Origin: JANNNF01 sp040385825 | Lineage (GTDB): Bacteria > Pseudomonadota > Alphaproteobacteria > Rhodobacterales > Rhodobacteraceae | Assembly: GCA_040385825.1 (NCBI GenBank) | Contig: JAZKGQ010000006.1 | Coordinates: 310,001-374,000 of the forward strand | Length of the DNA: 64,000 bases | Direction: 5' to 3' | In this document: piece by piece, positions 50,854 through 59,981 of the stretch | Numbering within the stretch: the first letter of the stretch is position 1 | Layout of the letters: each line of letters starts with the position of its first letter | Notes under the pieces: model-generated | Seen by the model: only the letters and a program-made list of their open reading frames with translations | What the model was told of the DNA's origin: nothing | Databases searched by the model: none | Program-made: the position numbers and the translations under genes

Positions 50854-50887
50854 GAATGATCGTTCGCTGAATTGCGAATGATCGTTC
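50854..50887. repeat. Direct repeat of GAATGATCGTTC before the gyrB stop
   Basis: GAATGATCGTTC occurs at 50854-50865 and again at 50876-50887, the second overlapping the gyrB stop codon. Each is a near-palindrome around GATC. The repeats lie between convergent genes, so regulation is not obvious. Confidence 0.55.
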
Positions 50888-53336
50888 AGAAATCGAGATG
50901 TTCCACATTCAGCGCATTGGCCTGAATGAACTCGCGTCGCGGTTCGACCACATCGCCCATGAGTTTGGTGAAAATGTCGTCTGCTTCAGCCAGATCGTCT
51001 ACCTTGACCTGCAACAGCGTACGGGCTTCGGGGTCCAGCGTGGTTTCCCACAACTGTTCAGGGTTCATTTCGCCCAGCCCCTTGTAGCGTTGCAGCGACA
51101 GGCCCTTTTCGCCTTCGGTCAGAATCGACTTCAGCAGGTCGATCGGGCCATGCACCAGTTGTTCGCGATCCTTGCGCATCAGGCGGGCGGGATCGCGGTA
51201 GATGTCTTTGGTGTTGGCGGCAACCTGATTGAGCCTGCGAGCCTCGCCCGACCGCAACACCGCGCCGTCCAGCGTGCGCAATTCCTCGACCCCGCGCAGA
51301 ACGCGGCTGAGACGGATGCCATGATCCTGCGTGATCCGCCCGCCCCAGCCCTTTTCGTACTCCAGCGCGATCATGTTGAGACGCCGGGCCACGGTATCGG
51401 CCACCTGCTGCAAATCGGCATCCGCGCGGCCGGGTTCAAACGCCCCCGCAAGTGCCGCCTGTTCCAGAATCCCGCGCGGATACAGCGTCGGGAAAGCATC
51501 CAGAATCCGGCGGAACTGACGCGCGCCTTCCACGATGCGGGCCAGATCATTGCCCGCAATCTCTTGGCCATCTTGCAGTTTCAGGATGGCCCCGTCGATA
51601 CCCATTTCGACCAGATAGTCGTCCAGTGCCGCCTGATCCTTCAGGTAAACCTCTGATTTTCCACGCGCGACCTTGTAGAGCGGCGGCTGCGCGATATAGA
51701 GGAACCCGCCTTCAATCAGCGACGGCATCTGCCGGAAGAAAAAGGTAAGAAGCAGCGTGCGGATATGCGCGCCGTCCACATCAGCGTCGGTCATGATGAC
51801 AATCTTGTGATACCGCAGCTTTTTCAGATCGAACTCATCCCGCCCGATGCCCGTGCCCAAGGCGGTGATCAACGTCCCGATCTCGGCGCTGCCCAGCATC
51901 CGGTCAAAGCGCGCGCGTTCCACGTTCAGGATCTTGCCGCGCAGGGGCAGAACGGCCTGATTGGCGCGGCTGCGCCCTTGTTTGGCCGACCCGCCGGCAC
52001 TGTCACCCTCGACCAGAAAAAGCTCTGACTTCGACGGGTCACGTTCCTGACAATCGGCCAGTTTGCCCGGCAAGGACGCCACATCCAGCGCGGTCTTGCG
52101 ACGGGTCAGATCGCGGGCTTTACGCGCAGCTTCGCGCGCCAGAGCCGCCTCGATGATCTTGCCGACGATGATCCGGGCGTTGGCCGGATTTTCCTCGAAC
52201 CATTCCGACAGCTTTTCGTTGACCATGTTTTCAACGGCAGGGCGCACTTCTGACGACACCAGTTTATCTTTGGTCTGGCTGGAAAACTTGGGGTCTGGCA
52301 CTTTCACCGACAGAACGCAGGTCAGACCTTCGCGCGCGTCGTCGCCCGTGAAATCAATCTTTTCCTTCTTGGCGATCCCCGAGGTCTGCGCATAATTGTT
52401 GATGGTCCGGGTCAAGGCACCCCGGAAACCAGCCATATGCGTGCCACCATCGCGCTGCGGAATGTTGTTTGTGAACGGCAGTACGTTTTCGTGATAACTG
52501 TCGTTCCACCACATCGCAACTTCGACGCCGATCCCCCCACGCTCGCCCACAATATAGATCGGCTCGGGCATGATCGAGGATTTGGACCGGTCCAGATACT
52601 TCACATATTCCCGCACGCCACCGTCATAGAAAAGCTCGGTCCGCAACGGCTCGGCAGGGCGCTCATCCTCGACGATGATCCGCACGCCGGAGTTCAGGAA
52701 GGCCAGTTCCCGCAGCCGATTTTCCAGCGTCTTGAACTGATAGTCGAGGTTTGAGAACGTTCCTTCAGGAATGTTGGTTTTCGCCGACGCAAGGAAGCGG
52801 ACTTCTGTGCCGCGCATGCCCGGCGCGGGGCCGACCTCGTGCACATGCACGACACAATCGCCATGTTCAAACCGGGCGCGATATTCGGTTTCATTGCGCC
52901 AGACCGTCAATTCCAGCCATTCCGAAAGCGCGTTCACAACCGAAACGCCGACCCCGTGCAGGCCGCCCGACACTTTGTAGGCATTGCCGGAATCGTCAGT
53001 GTTGTTGAACTTTCCGCCCGCGTGAAGCTGCGTCATGATCACTTCGGCGGCGGACACACCTTCTTCCTGATGAATGTCGACCGGGATGCCACGACCATTG
53101 TCCCGCACCGAAACCGAGCTGTCGGCGTGGATTTTCACCGTCACCGCCGTCGCGTGACCGGCCAGCGCCTCGTCAATGCCGTTGTCGACGACCTCATACA
53201 CCATATGGTGCAGGCCCGACCCATCGTCAGTGTCGCCGATATACATGCCGGGACGTTTGCGAACGGCCTCTAACCCTTTGAGAACTTTGATGGAATCGGC
53301 GCTGTATGCGTCCGGCTTCTTGGCTTCTTCGGCCAT
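50886..53336 (-). CDS. gyrB: DNA gyrase subunit B
   Basis: This is the ATPase subunit of gyrase. The 816-residue product has the GHKL ATPase domain (VYEVVDNGIDEALAGHA, VRDNGRGIPVD, GGLHGVGVSVVNALS) and a TOPRIM domain (LFLVEGDSAGGSAKQGRSR, PLRGKILNVE, IVIMTDADVDGAHIRTLLL). The C-terminal part ends in QRYKGLGEMNPEQLWETTLD. The length is typical of alphaproteobacterial GyrB. It lies downstream of recF, with two small inserted genes (VOC, LysE) between them. Confidence 0.97.
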   Translation of the reverse strand: MAEEAKKPDAYSADSIKVLKGLEAVRKRPGMYIGDTDDGSGLHHMVYEVVDNGIDEALAGHATAVTVKIHADSSVSVRDNGRGIPVDIHQEEGVSAAEVIMTQLHAGGKFNNTDDSGNAYKVSGGLHGVGVSVVNALSEWLELTVWRNETEYRARFEHGDCVVHVHEVGPAPGMRGTEVRFLASAKTNIPEGTFSNLDYQFKTLENRLRELAFLNSGVRIIVEDERPAEPLRTELFYDGGVREYVKYLDRSKSSIMPEPIYIVGERGGIGVEVAMWWNDSYHENVLPFTNNIPQRDGGTHMAGFRGALTRTINNYAQTSGIAKKEKIDFTGDDAREGLTCVLSVKVPDPKFSSQTKDKLVSSEVRPAVENMVNEKLSEWFEENPANARIIVGKIIEAALAREAARKARDLTRRKTALDVASLPGKLADCQERDPSKSELFLVEGDSAGGSAKQGRSRANQAVLPLRGKILNVERARFDRMLGSAEIGTLITALGTGIGRDEFDLKKLRYHKIVIMTDADVDGAHIRTLLLTFFFRQMPSLIEGGFLYIAQPPLYKVARGKSEVYLKDQAALDDYLVEMGIDGAILKLQDGQEIAGNDLARIVEGARQFRRILDAFPTLYPRGILEQAALAGAFEPGRADADLQQVADTVARRLNMIALEYEKGWGGRITQDHGIRLSRVLRGVEELRTLDGAVLRSGEARRLNQVAANTKDIYRDPARLMRKDREQLVHGPIDLLKSILTEGEKGLSLQRYKGLGEMNPEQLWETTLDPEARTLLQVKVDDLAEADDIFTKLMGDVVEPRREFIQANALNVEHLDF

Positions 53337-53415
53337 ATGGTCTGAACCCCTTGTCTTGTGTGCGGTTTATAGCGACTCGGGGCAGGAATGTCACGCGTTG
53401 AGGGGAAATTTGGGG

Positions 53416-54036
53416 TCAGGTCAGCGCAATTACGATGCCCACACCCATCAGCAGGACGCCGGAAATCAGGTTCAGCCGACGCAGCGCGGACGGGCTGGAC
53501 AGCAGGCTGCGTGCGCGGTCAAGGAACAGGGCAAGCGACAGGTTGCCGATCATCGGGATCAGCGTCGAAACCACAAGGATCGCCGCGATATCAAGGCCGG
53601 TGACGCGCGACAGGTCAAAGAAACCGGGCAGGACGCCCATGTAAAACAGGATCGCCTTGGGGTTGCCGATCACCGCCGCTACCCCGGTGGCAAGCCCGGC
53701 CCAAAGGCCGGGGCGCGTCAGGGCGCTGTCTGCGGCGGGGCTGGTGGCTGGCTTGCGGATCAGCAGAAATCCCATGACGGCAAAGGTGGCCGCAGCCACC
53801 CATTGCAGGGCAGACAGAAACCCGCCGTAGTCAGACAGAACCCAGGACAAGCCAAAGATGGCCGCCAGCGGCCAGATCGCATCGCCAACCGCAACGCCCA
53901 CGGCCAAAGGCCAGGCGGCGGCAAAACCACCCGACAAGGCGCGCGCCGTAAGGGCCACCCAGACCGGGCCGGGGATCACCCAAAGCAAGGCCATGCCGCC
54001 CGCATAAAGCAACAGTTGATGAATGCTAACAGTCAT
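53416..54036 (-). CDS. LysE-family amino-acid exporter
   Basis: The 206-residue inner-membrane protein has about six hydrophobic segments and the family's GMALLWVIPGPVWVALTARA opening and AAVIGNPKAILFYMGVLPGF in the middle (conserved NPK). It exports amino acids or related solutes. Its start overlaps the VOC gene stop as ATGA. Confidence 0.88.
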   Translation of the reverse strand: MTVSIHQLLLYAGGMALLWVIPGPVWVALTARALSGGFAAAWPLAVGVAVGDAIWPLAAIFGLSWVLSDYGGFLSALQWVAAATFAVMGFLLIRKPATSPAADSALTRPGLWAGLATGVAAVIGNPKAILFYMGVLPGFFDLSRVTGLDIAAILVVSTLIPMIGNLSLALFLDRARSLLSSPSALRRLNLISGVLLMGVGIVIALT

Positions 54037-54461
54037 TCACTTAACCTCAGCGAGCCATCTTCTGCCAAGGGCCAGAACGGGTTCATCGCCACTTCCCACA
54101 CATGTCCGTCCGGGTCGGACCAGTAACCGGAATAGCCGCCCCAGAAGACTTTGGCAGGCGCCTTCAAGGCCGACCCACCGGCGGCCAAGGCGGCGGCAAA
54201 CGCCGCGTCAACTTCGGCTTCGGTGGTGAAATTCTGCGCCAGCGTGACAGCACCAGTGCCCAGAACCGCCCCTTCCCGCCCCTGATCTGCCGCCAGATCC
54301 TCGCGCCCGAACAAGGCAAGCACAGCGCCGTGCATCTGGAAGAAGGCAACAGATGGCTGGCTGTCGGAATGCTCGGTCCAGCCAAGCCGAGCATAGAATT
54401 CGCGGGAGGCTGGCAGATCGGCCACGCCCAAGGTGATCAGGGTCACGCGTTGCGGAGTCAT
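54033..54461 (-). CDS. VOC-family (glyoxalase/bleomycin-resistance fold) protein
   Basis: The 142-residue protein has two betaalphabetabetabeta modules: VTLITLGVADLPASREFYAR with LGWTEH, and FWGGYSGYWSDPDGHVWEVA near residue 110. This is typical of uncharacterised VOC members that bind a metal or small ligand. It overlaps recF by one base (TGATG) and LysE by four, so the three are co-transcribed. Confidence 0.88.
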   Translation of the reverse strand: MTPQRVTLITLGVADLPASREFYARLGWTEHSDSQPSVAFFQMHGAVLALFGREDLAADQGREGAVLGTGAVTLAQNFTTEAEVDAAFAAALAAGGSALKAPAKVFWGGYSGYWSDPDGHVWEVAMNPFWPLAEDGSLRLSE

Positions 54462-55552
54462 CACGAAATCCTTGATTGGCCGCCGTGATCGGCGACACAC
54501 AGGGTTTGCCCGCGATTTCCAAGGCTGTCAAACAGCGCGGCCTCGGTTCCGGTCATCAGGGCCTGCGCGCCAAGGGCGCAGATTTCATCATACAATGCCG
54601 CACGGCGGGCAGCATCCAGATGGGCTGCCACTTCATCTAGCAGCAGAATGGGCGCGACACCCAGATCTTGCGTCAGGGCGCGTGCGTTGGCAAGGATCAG
54701 GCTGATCAGCAGGGCCTTCTGCTCGCCGGTCGAACACTGATCGGCGGGCACGCCCTTGGCGGCAAACAATGCGGCAAGATCGGCCCGGTGCGGGCCGTGC
54801 AGGGTGCGGCCGGCAGCCATGTCGCGGCGGCGACCAGCGGCAAGCGTCTGGGCCAGGTCGTCGCCTTCATCGCAGTCTTCCATGCCTGTCAGGCCAAGCA
54901 CCGCCTGCGGAAACGCCGTTTCGGCCCCGTCCTGCGCCTGCGCAAGGCGGGCAAGCGTGTGGCGGCGATTGGCCGAAATCCGCGCGCCGCTGGTGGCCAT
55001 CTGACCTTCCAGCGCGCCATACCAATGCGGGTCCATGACCTGATCGCGCAACAAACGGTTACGGTCGCGCATCGCCTTTTCATATGTGAGCGATAGTTCA
55101 CCATGGTCAGGCGCGAAGGACAGGGTCAGCCTGTCGAGAAAGCGGCGACGCCCTTCGGCAGCCTCGATCCACAGCCGGTCCATGGCGGGAACCAGCCACA
55201 AAACGCGACAGATCTGCCCCAGCATGGCCTGAGTTGCGGCCTTGCCATCCAGCCGAACCTGCCGGCTGTCGGTGCCTTGGGCAAAGGTTTCCAGCTGATG
55301 CGCTGCATGAAGACCATTCACCGCGGCGGTGATCTTCCAGCCGATGTTCTGTGGTTTGCGCGCAAGATCCTCGCTGGCTGCCCGCCGCAAGCCGCGACCG
55401 GGCGACAGCAGCGAAACGGCCTCCAATATGTTGGTCTTGCCCGCCCCATTGGCCCCGACGATCGCCACAGGCCGCCCGTCAAATGACATTTCCGCCGCCA
55501 GATGGCTGCGGAAATGCGACAGGGTCAGGGCGGTGATCGCAAGGCCGGACAC
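54461..55552 (-). CDS. recF: DNA replication and repair protein RecF
   Basis: This 363-residue SMC-like ATPase loads RecA at gaps. Walker A is AIVGANGAGKTNILEAVSLL, the signature is STGEQKALLISLILA, and Walker B is PILLLDEVAAHLD. GTG at 55552 (VSGLAITALTLSHFRSH) gives the normal start 16 bases after the dnaN stop; longer ATG starts would overlap dnaN. It is part of dnaA-dnaN-recF. Confidence 0.93.
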   Translation of the reverse strand: MSGLAITALTLSHFRSHLAAEMSFDGRPVAIVGANGAGKTNILEAVSLLSPGRGLRRAASEDLARKPQNIGWKITAAVNGLHAAHQLETFAQGTDSRQVRLDGKAATQAMLGQICRVLWLVPAMDRLWIEAAEGRRRFLDRLTLSFAPDHGELSLTYEKAMRDRNRLLRDQVMDPHWYGALEGQMATSGARISANRRHTLARLAQAQDGAETAFPQAVLGLTGMEDCDEGDDLAQTLAAGRRRDMAAGRTLHGPHRADLAALFAAKGVPADQCSTGEQKALLISLILANARALTQDLGVAPILLLDEVAAHLDAARRAALYDEICALGAQALMTGTEAALFDSLGNRGQTLCVADHGGQSRIS

Positions 55553-55568
55553 GCGGCTGGACGGGTCG

Positions 55569-56687
55569 TCAAACCCGCATCGGCATGACGACATAGACCG
55601 CCGACAGATCATTGCCCTCGCGCATCAGCGTCGGATCGCCGGACGAGTTGAACAGGAACACCGCATTCTCGCGGTCAACCTGGCTGGCGATTTCCAGCAA
55701 ATACTTGGCGTTGAAGCCGATCTCCAGCCGTTCGTCGGAATAGGCGACGGCCAGTTCTTCTTCGGCAGCACCGCTGTCGGGGGCGTTGACCGACAGGATC
55801 AGGCGGTCTTCATCAAGGCTGAGCTTGACAGCGCGCGACCGTTCGGACGACACGGTTGCAACGCGGTCCACCGCCTTGGCAAACTCCGATGCGTCAACCT
55901 CCAGCCGCCGGGTGTTTCCGGTGGGAATGACGCGGGTGTAATCGGGGAAGGTGCCGTCGATGACCTTGGAGGTCAGCGTGATCGCCGGGGTGGCAAAGCG
56001 AACCTTGGTTTCCGACACCGAAACGGCGATGGTGGCCTCGTCATCGTCCAACAGCTTGCGCAGTTCGTTCACCGTTTTGCGCGGCACGATCACGCCGGGC
56101 ATCGTGGCCGCATTTTCCGGCAAAGCGGCGTCGATGCGGGCCAGACGGTGGCCATCGGTCGCCACGCAGCGCAGGACCGGGCCACTGTCACCCGTCGAGA
56201 CGTGCATGTAGACGCCGTTCAAGTAATACCTTGTTTCTTCTGTAGAAATGGCGAATTTTGCCTTGTCGAACAAGCGGCGCAGCACCGGGGCCGGGGCCGC
56301 GAAATTGCAGGCATATTCGGATGTCGCCATCACCGGAAAATCTTCTTTCGGCAGGGTGGCCAAGCTGAACGTGGACCGCCCCGCCATGATCGTCAGCCGC
56401 CCTGTCGCTGCATCTTCGGTCAGGTTGACCAGCGCGCCATCGGGCAGTTTGCGGATGATTTCATGCAGCATCACGGCGGAAACCGTGGTGGCACCGGGGC
56501 GTTCGACCATGGCCGGGGCGCGGTCCAACACCTCGATATCCAGATCGGTGGCACGGAAACTGACCTGCGCACCTTCAGCCTCGATCAGCACATTGGCCAG
56601 AATCGGAATCGTATTGCGGCGTTCGACAACCGATTGAGCTTGAGCCAGCGCCTTGAGCAGCGCCCCGCGTTCGATGCTGATTTTCAT
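55569..56687 (-). CDS. dnaN: DNA polymerase III beta sliding clamp
   Basis: The 372-residue clamp has three repeated domains. It begins MKISIERGALLKALAQAQSV, followed by RRNTIPILANVLIEA, and ends with NPxL-like FNSSGDPTLMREG then AVYVVMPMRV. ATG at 56687 fits; an upstream frame adds seven residues. It lies 119 bases after dnaA. Confidence 0.96.
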   Translation of the reverse strand: MKISIERGALLKALAQAQSVVERRNTIPILANVLIEAEGAQVSFRATDLDIEVLDRAPAMVERPGATTVSAVMLHEIIRKLPDGALVNLTEDAATGRLTIMAGRSTFSLATLPKEDFPVMATSEYACNFAAPAPVLRRLFDKAKFAISTEETRYYLNGVYMHVSTGDSGPVLRCVATDGHRLARIDAALPENAATMPGVIVPRKTVNELRKLLDDDEATIAVSVSETKVRFATPAITLTSKVIDGTFPDYTRVIPTGNTRRLEVDASEFAKAVDRVATVSSERSRAVKLSLDEDRLILSVNAPDSGAAEEELAVAYSDERLEIGFNAKYLLEIASQVDRENAVFLFNSSGDPTLMREGNDLSAVYVVMPMRV

Positions 56688-56806
56688 GTTTCTTCCCCTT
56701 GGCCGCACCCCTTGCGGGGAGGCCGAACCTATCCGGTTTTGGCCGCTTCACAAGCGATTTTGCGTGAAATTGCGGGGAAAACAAGGCTCTCCCCGCCAAT
56801 TTGCGA

Positions 56807-58165
56807 TCAACCCTGCAACAGGCGGCGCAAAAGCAGCAGGTCGTCGGCCAGTTGGCTGTCCATCGCCATCAGTTCCTCGATCTTGCGGCAGCCGTGCATG
56901 ATGGTGGTGTGATCACGCCCGCCGAAGCGGCGGCCGATTTCGGGCAGGGATCGCAAGGTCAGTTGCTTGGACAGATACATCGCCACCTGGCGCGGCCGCG
57001 CGATGGTGCGCAGGCGTTTCGGACCGATCATGTCAGACAGGCGGATGTTGTAATGCTCGGCCACCTTGCGCTGGATTTCCTCGATCGTCAGCTTGCGATC
57101 CGAGGCCCGCAGAATATCGGCCAGACAATCCTGCACCAGTTCCAGCGTGATTTCACGACCCACAAGGCTTGCAAAGGCGAACAGGCGGGTCAGCGCGCCT
57201 TCCAGCACGCGGACGTTGGTGGTGATGCGGTGGGCCAGAAACTCCAGCACGCCATCGGCCAGCACAAGGCCGCGATACTGGCCGCGGTAGAATTCGACCT
57301 TCTGCTGAAGGATACCTAACCGCAGTTCATAATCAGTCGGATGCAGGTCAACGACCAGGCCGCATTGCATCCGGCTTTTGATCCGATCCTCAAGATCCTT
57401 GATTTCACCCGGCGCGCGATCAGCGGAAATGACGATCTGCTTGTTCTGATCGACCAGCGCGTTGAAGGTGTGGAAAAATTCTTCCTGCGTGCTGTCCTTG
57501 CCGGCGATGAATTGCACATCATCGACCATCAGCACGTCGACCGACCGGAAAAGCTCTTTGAAATCCATGATCTGGCGGTCACGCAGGGCCTGGATGAAGC
57601 GGTACATGAACTGCTCTGCCGACAGGTACAGCACGCGCAGATCGGGGCGGCGGGCCTGCAATTCATGCGCAATCGCGTGCATCAGATGGGTTTTGCCCAG
57701 ACCGACGCCGCCATACAGGAACAGCGGATTAAAGCTGACCGGGCCGCCCTCGGCCACCCGGCGCGCGGCGGCATGGGCCAGCTCGTTGGGTTTGCCCACG
57801 ACAAAGCTGTCAAAGGTAAAGCGCGCGTCCAGAGGGGCGCCCAGCAATTCATCCTCGGCGGGCGCACGCGGTTTGGCCGCGCGAACGGGGGTAGCGCGCG
57901 CAGCGGCCCGGTCGGCCGGGTTCATGACAGACACAGAAAACTCCACCCGGTGGACTTCATGGCCGGAGGTCAGCAATTGTGCCCGGATGTGGTCGGAATA
58001 GTTGCGCTGCACCCAGTCGCCGAAGAACGTGGTCGGAACCTCGAACCGCGCCACACCGCCATTCAGGTGGGCCAGCTTCAGAGGTTCGATCCAGGTCACA
58101 TAATTGTTCTTGCCGACGTGCGTGATCAGTTCTTCCCGAACCCGCCCCCAAGTTTCGTTCGTCAT
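56807..58165 (-). CDS. dnaA: Chromosomal replication initiator DnaA
   Basis: The 452-residue initiator has domain I (TWGRVREELITHVGKNNYVT), a short linker domain II (about residues 75-115), AAA+ domain III (Walker A YGGVGLGKTHLMHAIAHEL, Walker B VDVLMVDDVQFIAGK), and DNA-binding domain IV ending GRRFGGRDHTTIMHGCRKIE. It is complete. The long gap upstream lacks obvious TTATCCACA boxes. Confidence 0.97.
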   Translation of the reverse strand: MTNETWGRVREELITHVGKNNYVTWIEPLKLAHLNGGVARFEVPTTFFGDWVQRNYSDHIRAQLLTSGHEVHRVEFSVSVMNPADRAAARATPVRAAKPRAPAEDELLGAPLDARFTFDSFVVGKPNELAHAAARRVAEGGPVSFNPLFLYGGVGLGKTHLMHAIAHELQARRPDLRVLYLSAEQFMYRFIQALRDRQIMDFKELFRSVDVLMVDDVQFIAGKDSTQEEFFHTFNALVDQNKQIVISADRAPGEIKDLEDRIKSRMQCGLVVDLHPTDYELRLGILQQKVEFYRGQYRGLVLADGVLEFLAHRITTNVRVLEGALTRLFAFASLVGREITLELVQDCLADILRASDRKLTIEEIQRKVAEHYNIRLSDMIGPKRLRTIARPRQVAMYLSKQLTLRSLPEIGRRFGGRDHTTIMHGCRKIEELMAMDSQLADDLLLLRRLLQG

Positions 58166-58711
58166 TTTTTCTTTGACCTGTTTTTCTTTTCACCGGACAG
58201 ACGAGACTGCCGATAGCCCCCACAAATACCGCTGCAATTTCAGCGCCATCAACGCCAGAACCCCAGGCCCCGCGCAGCACGCGGCCGGATGTTTTCTGGC
58301 GTCAGGGGAACACAACACAGGCACGGCGCCGCAATCCTGCGGGCGCCGATCCTGCAGCCATGCCGTGCGCGTCAAACAGCGCCCGGCGTAACCAATTGTT
58401 CGCAAACCGAAATAGTCTTTCATGCGGGCAGCTTGGCAGCGAACTGGCATACTATTTTCAGGTTGCGACCACGTCATGTCCCCCACGACGAAGTGAATCG
58501 CATGGGCAAGGTAGCAAGCCGTCCGCAGGCTTCGCAATCGAACAACGCGCTTGACAGGGGGATAGGCAAAGCGAATCCCGAAGGGTGGGCAAAATGGCAA
58601 CGGCCCCGCTTTTTGCACTGTTTCGATGCCCGAAACGAAACAATCTTGCGCAAAACGAAAAAGGGCGCAGCCCTTGCGGACGCGCCCTAGGTCACGATGA
58701 GGAAAGCCGGA
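58166..58711. other. 546-bp gap between dnaA and rpsT, no gene seen
   Basis: This stretch holds the dnaA promoter region and the rpsT terminator. I see no open frame with coding character and no TTATCCACA-type DnaA box on either strand. A TTGACA at 58551 faces the plus strand, away from both flanking genes. The origin may lie elsewhere or use diverged boxes. Confidence 0.55.
58658..58688 (-). terminator. Intrinsic terminator of rpsT
   Basis: On the reverse strand AGGGCGC and GCGCCCT (58682-58688 and 58662-58668) form a stem, followed by TTTTT. It starts about 24 bases after the rpsT stop. Confidence 0.8.
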
Positions 58712-58984
58712 TCAGACGGTCGCAGCGACCGCTTTGACACGCGAGGTCAGGCGCGACATTTTGCGCGCAACGGTGTTCTTGTGCAGCACACCCTTGGACA
58801 CGCCGCGATCCAGTTCCGGCTGGGCCAGCGCCAGCGCCGCAGCAGCCGCGTCCTGATTGCCGGCGGCCAAGGCTTCTTCAACCTTGCGCAGGAAAGTGCG
58901 GATGCGCGAACGGCGGGCCTTGTTCACGGCATAGCGGGCTTCGGACTGACGGGCGCGCTTTTTGGACTGGGCGGTATTTGCCAT
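58712..58984 (-). CDS. rpsT: 30S ribosomal protein S20
   Basis: The 90-residue basic helical protein begins MANTAQSKKRARQSEARYAV, with NKARRSRIRTFLRKVEEA and KGVLHKNTVARKMSRLTSRV. These are diagnostic for S20, which binds 16S rRNA early in assembly. ATG at 58984 gives the standard length; the frame upstream is not coding. Confidence 0.97.
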   Translation of the reverse strand: MANTAQSKKRARQSEARYAVNKARRSRIRTFLRKVEEALAAGNQDAAAAALALAQPELDRGVSKGVLHKNTVARKMSRLTSRVKAVAATV

Positions 58985-59147
58985 GGGGCTGATCTTCCTG
59001 GGGTCTGATATCTGTTGCGTTTGGTCACGCGAAAACCCCAAGGCCCCGCCTCAAAGGACGGGATCGATTCTTGCCTTAAGCGGGCCCACGCGCATGTCAG
59101 CGCTGCCTATACGCCAGGGCACACCGAAAGAAAACCCGGAAAAACGC

Positions 59148-59924
59148 CTATTTGTCGCGGAACTGTGGTTGGCGCTTTTCAAGGAAGGCGGCCATGCCCT
59201 CTTTCTGATCCTCGGTCGCAAAGACGGCGTGAAACATGCGGCGTTCAAACAGCAGCCCTTCGGCCAGCGTCGTCTCGAACGCCCGGTTCACGCATTCCTT
59301 GACCACCATCGCCGTGATCGCCGATTTTTCGGCAATCTTGCTCGCGGCCTTCATCGCCTCTTCGATCAGCGATTTTGCAGGCACCACGCGCGACACCAGA
59401 CCACAGCGTTCGGCCTCGGCCGCGTCCATGAAGCGCCCGGTCAGGTGCATGTCCATCGACTTGGCCTTGCCGACAAAGCGCGACAGGCGCTGCGTGCCGC
59501 CCATGCCCGCCACGATGCCAAGGTTGATCTCGGGCTGGCCAAACTTGGCGGTATCGGCGGCAATGATGAAGTCGCACATCATCGCCAGTTCGCAGCCGCC
59601 CCCCAGACAATAGCCCGAAACCGCCGCAATCACCGGCTTGCGCACCCGGTTGATCGCCTCGGCTTCGGGGCCGAACAGGTTGTCAAAGAACACGTCCGTA
59701 AAGGATTTCTCTGCCATTTCCCGCACATCGGCCCCGGCGGCAAAGGCCTTTTCGGACCCCGTCAGCACGATGCAGCGCACCTTGTCATTCGCATCCGCCG
59801 CCGCCATCGCGGCCGAAAGTTCCTGCATGAGCCGCGAGTTTAGCGCATTCAGCGCATCGGGCCGGTTCAGCCGGATCAGCGCGATATAGTCCTCAATCTC
59901 GACGATCAGGGTTTCATAGGCCAT
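59148..59924 (-). CDS. Enoyl-CoA hydratase
   Basis: The 258-residue crotonase-fold enzyme hydrates 2-enoyl-CoA in beta-oxidation. The oxyanion-hole segments are AFAAGADVREMAEKSF and VSGYCLGGGCELAMMCDFII. Both catalytic glutamates of true hydratases are present, in GGCELAMM and QPEINLGIVAGMGGTQRL. The C-terminal sequence ends FLEKRQPQFRDK. It is a single gene between rpsT and mutM, a usual place in this family. Confidence 0.93.
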   Translation of the reverse strand: MAYETLIVEIEDYIALIRLNRPDALNALNSRLMQELSAAMAAADANDKVRCIVLTGSEKAFAAGADVREMAEKSFTDVFFDNLFGPEAEAINRVRKPVIAAVSGYCLGGGCELAMMCDFIIAADTAKFGQPEINLGIVAGMGGTQRLSRFVGKAKSMDMHLTGRFMDAAEAERCGLVSRVVPAKSLIEEAMKAASKIAEKSAITAMVVKECVNRAFETTLAEGLLFERRMFHAVFATEDQKEGMAAFLEKRQPQFRDK

Positions 59925-59981
59925 CGCATCATCCCCATGCTGTGCAGCCAGACTCCTAGCACCCCGGCGGCGGTTGGCAAG

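Noticed and set aside
50854..50887. Operator for gyrB or pyrF
   Set aside because: The repeats lie at the 3' ends of both genes, so control of initiation is unlikely; kept only as a repeat.
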